From Granulicella sp. S156 (GTDB taxonomy: Bacteria; Acidobacteriota; Terriglobia; Terriglobales; Acidobacteriaceae), in contig NZ_LMUH01000022.1 in assembly GCF_009766105.1 (NCBI RefSeq), forward strand, positions 395,530 to 458,788: DNA of 63,259 nucleotides. Reading direction: 5' to 3'. Of the stretch, positions 61,995-63,259 are shown one piece after another. The position numbers and the translations under genes were made by a program. Position 1 is the stretch's first letter. The number at the start of each line of letters is the position of its first letter. The notes beneath the pieces were generated by a model. That model searched no databases and was not told the origin of the DNA. It worked only from the letters and a program-made list of their open reading frames with translations.

Positions 61995-62579
61995 TTACTG
62001 GCGGCCCGCCAGCTCGGCCCGCATAGCCGTAACCTGTGCCGTAAGCTGCTCGATAGCCTGCATAAGCTCCCTGCTATGTACTGTTTCCGTAGTCGGAGTC
62101 TTACCCTTCACGAAAAATGTGCCATTCGGCTCCAGCACGCATTGGTCAACGTCGGCAGGGTCGTTGAATCCGTTCTTATTGAGCACAGAGACCAACTCCT
62201 CATACGTCAGGGTCTCTTTTTTCAGCGCTTCCTCCGAGACGACACCGTTCGCGATCAACATCGTCTGCGAGCCCTCCAGCGTCTGGTTCAACCTGGGCGA
62301 TCGATACAAAAACCACGTCAGCAGCCAGTTGATGGCCAGCAGCGAAAAGGCCCCGATGATGCCTCCACTCACCGAGTTATCATCACCGATAATCGCATTC
62401 TGCACCGTATTCGAGAGACTGAGCAGCACCACCAGATCAAAGGGGTTCAACTGCGCCAGTTCACGCTTGCCAAAGAGCCGAAGAAATACGATGAGACAGA
62501 GATAAACGATGATGGGGCGAAGAATCTTCTCCATCACCGGCAACGGCAGATGGAACATGCTGTGCATAATGCTGTCCAT
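61995..62579 (-). CDS. DUF421/YetF family membrane protein
   Basis: A 194-residue protein with three N-terminal helices (about 12-85), including IIVYLCLIVFLRLFGKRELA and NPFDLVVLLSLSNTVQNAII. The DUF421 soluble domain has LEGSQTMLIANGVVSEEALK, followed by LTYEELVSVLNKNGFNDPAD. A C-terminal heptad-like helix (SRELMQAIEQLTAQVTAMRA) is typical of longer members. YetF-type proteins form oligomers in the Bacillus spore or cell membrane; biochemical role is unclear. Confidence 0.9.
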   Translation of the reverse strand: MDSIMHSMFHLPLPVMEKILRPIIVYLCLIVFLRLFGKRELAQLNPFDLVVLLSLSNTVQNAIIGDDNSVSGGIIGAFSLLAINWLLTWFLYRSPRLNQTLEGSQTMLIANGVVSEEALKKETLTYEELVSVLNKNGFNDPADVDQCVLEPNGTFFVKGKTPTTETVHSRELMQAIEQLTAQVTAMRAELAGRQ

Positions 62580-63005
62580 GATTTGTGACTCCCTGACCCT
62601 TAGGTTTTATGCGCCTGCCGCTGGAATGGCTTCATCTTTGCTACGTCTTGTAAAGATCGTGCCGTGCTATTTTTCGGAAAGAAAATCTCGTAAACACCTT
62701 TCGCTCCTATATATATCTGCCGTGAACCACGCTATCGGGGAAAGCTCCGGGGTAACCGCACCCGTTCTCCTTCCACGACCGTCAAATACCACGTACTAGA
62801 GGCTGACAGCCCGCGTAGAAAGTTGTTCTTACGACATAGAAACAACACTTGCCGTCGTAACGGTATCAAAACCATAAGAGTTGTACACAAGGCACCACTG
62901 GCGCACGTAGGGAAAGACTGCTGATTCTGGTATCTTTCTCATAACTTCATCCGTTCATTCATTGAATCGGTTCGTATCCCAAAGGCATCAGGAATCTACC
63001 AAAAC
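62580..63005. other. 426-base intergenic region
   Basis: No convincing gene, palindrome or repeat is visible. The middle (62640-62760) is AT-rich relative to the window, with runs such as TTTTCGGAAAGAAAATC and TATATATATC. It could contain the promoters of the divergent DUF421 and TonB-like genes, but no clear -35/-10 pair can be assigned. Confidence 0.5.
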
Positions 63006-63259
63006 ATGGCTCAGCCGCTCCGCAGCAACGACCCGAAACCGAAGGACATCAGCTTCAGCCACTTCGGCGTTCTCGACGATGGCAAGCGCAGCAAAAGTGC
63101 GGCTATTACCTCGATCACGATCAACGTCGTGGCCGCGGGCATCATCATAGCCCTCGGCTTCGTGGTGAAGAATAACCCCACGGTCGCCAAAGAGGTTGCG
63201 GTGCTTACGCTTCCACCAAAGCCGCCTGAGGTCCAACCGGTACCCAAGCCCCCTCCGCC
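63006..63259 (+). CDS. TonB-like protein, N-terminal part (runs off the window)
   Basis: The first 84 codons from the ATG at 63006 read MAQPLRSNDPKPKDISFSHF, then a membrane helix around SITINVVAAGIIIALGFVV (about residues 36-56), and a region starting PPKPPEVQPVPKPPP that enters a Pro-rich stretch at the window edge. A short cytosolic head, a single helix and a periplasmic Pro-rich spacer make the layout of TonB energy transducers. The C-terminal TonB domain would lie beyond 63259 and cannot be checked. Confidence 0.75.
   Translation, partial: MAQPLRSNDPKPKDISFSHFGVLDDGKRSKSAAITSITINVVAAGIIIALGFVVKNNPTVAKEVAVLTLPPKPPEVQPVPKPPP

Noticed and set aside
62509..62799. Plus-strand frame across the DUF421 start and intergenic DNA
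   Set aside because: Its first part is antisense to DUF421 and the rest has no hydrophobic or domain pattern.

Overview
The window looks like chromosomal DNA from a soil bacterium of the Acidobacteriota, most likely family Acidobacteriaceae (Terriglobus, Granulicella, Edaphobacter type). The best markers are three full-length TIGR03435-family secreted proteins plus one fragment (a family expanded in soil acidobacteria). Others are the many secreted Gly/Pro/Ser-rich proteins, GC-rich interspersed palindromes, and a three-subunit succinate dehydrogenase with a single cytochrome b subunit. This placement is inference from gene content; no search was run.

Layout. 1-6.7 kb: an MdlA-like ABC exporter, a small membrane protein flanked by an inverted repeat, YjbQ, a Ycf48-like beta-propeller, a PF03773-type permease and RdgB. 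6.8-11.1 kb: sdhCAB, interrupted by two small unknown genes. 11.1-18.2 kb: a frameshifted REP-associated transposase in long inverted repeats, then genes for the agmatine route to putrescine (pyruvoyl arginine decarboxylase, agmatine deiminase, N-carbamoylputrescine amidase), mixed with DUF3050, DUF3455, TIGR03435 and HEAT-like genes. 18.7-24.9 kb: glutamine synthetase, isocitrate dehydrogenase, a VapBC-type toxin-antitoxin pair, malate dehydrogenase and two cyclophilins. 25-28.6 kb: a monooxygenase-like protein, an M19 dipeptidase, a GlcG-like protein, TadA and a DUF3175 protein with histone-H1-like tails. 28.7-32.1 kb: a three-gene module of processive GT2 glycan synthase, HlyD-like adaptor and TolC-like outer-membrane protein.

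32.4-37.6 kb: RDD, SDR and secreted proteins, then two TIGR03435 genes. 37.8-48.1 kb: NAD(P)-linked oxidoreductases interleaved with MerR, AraC and LysR regulators. 48.3-63.3 kb: GH43 and DUF302 genes, a glutaredoxin-like protein, a MarR-ClC pair, PurB, an esterase, a dicarboxylate symporter, a FecR-domain glycine-rich protein, acetyl-CoA synthetase, a DUF421 protein and the start of a TonB-like gene.

Working together: acs, icd, mdh and sdhCAB cover acetate activation and part of the TCA cycle, and glnA adds ammonium assimilation. The agmatine genes form a complete arginine-to-putrescine path. The most interesting candidate for an uncharacterised system is the GT2/adaptor/TolC-like module, which looks like a synthase-dependent polysaccharide exporter using a type-I-secretion-like conduit. 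The window is also rich in mobile palindromic repeats: RAYT-linked elements, a palindrome that ends a coding sequence, and repeats beside TIGR03435 genes. No tRNA, rRNA or CRISPR array was seen.
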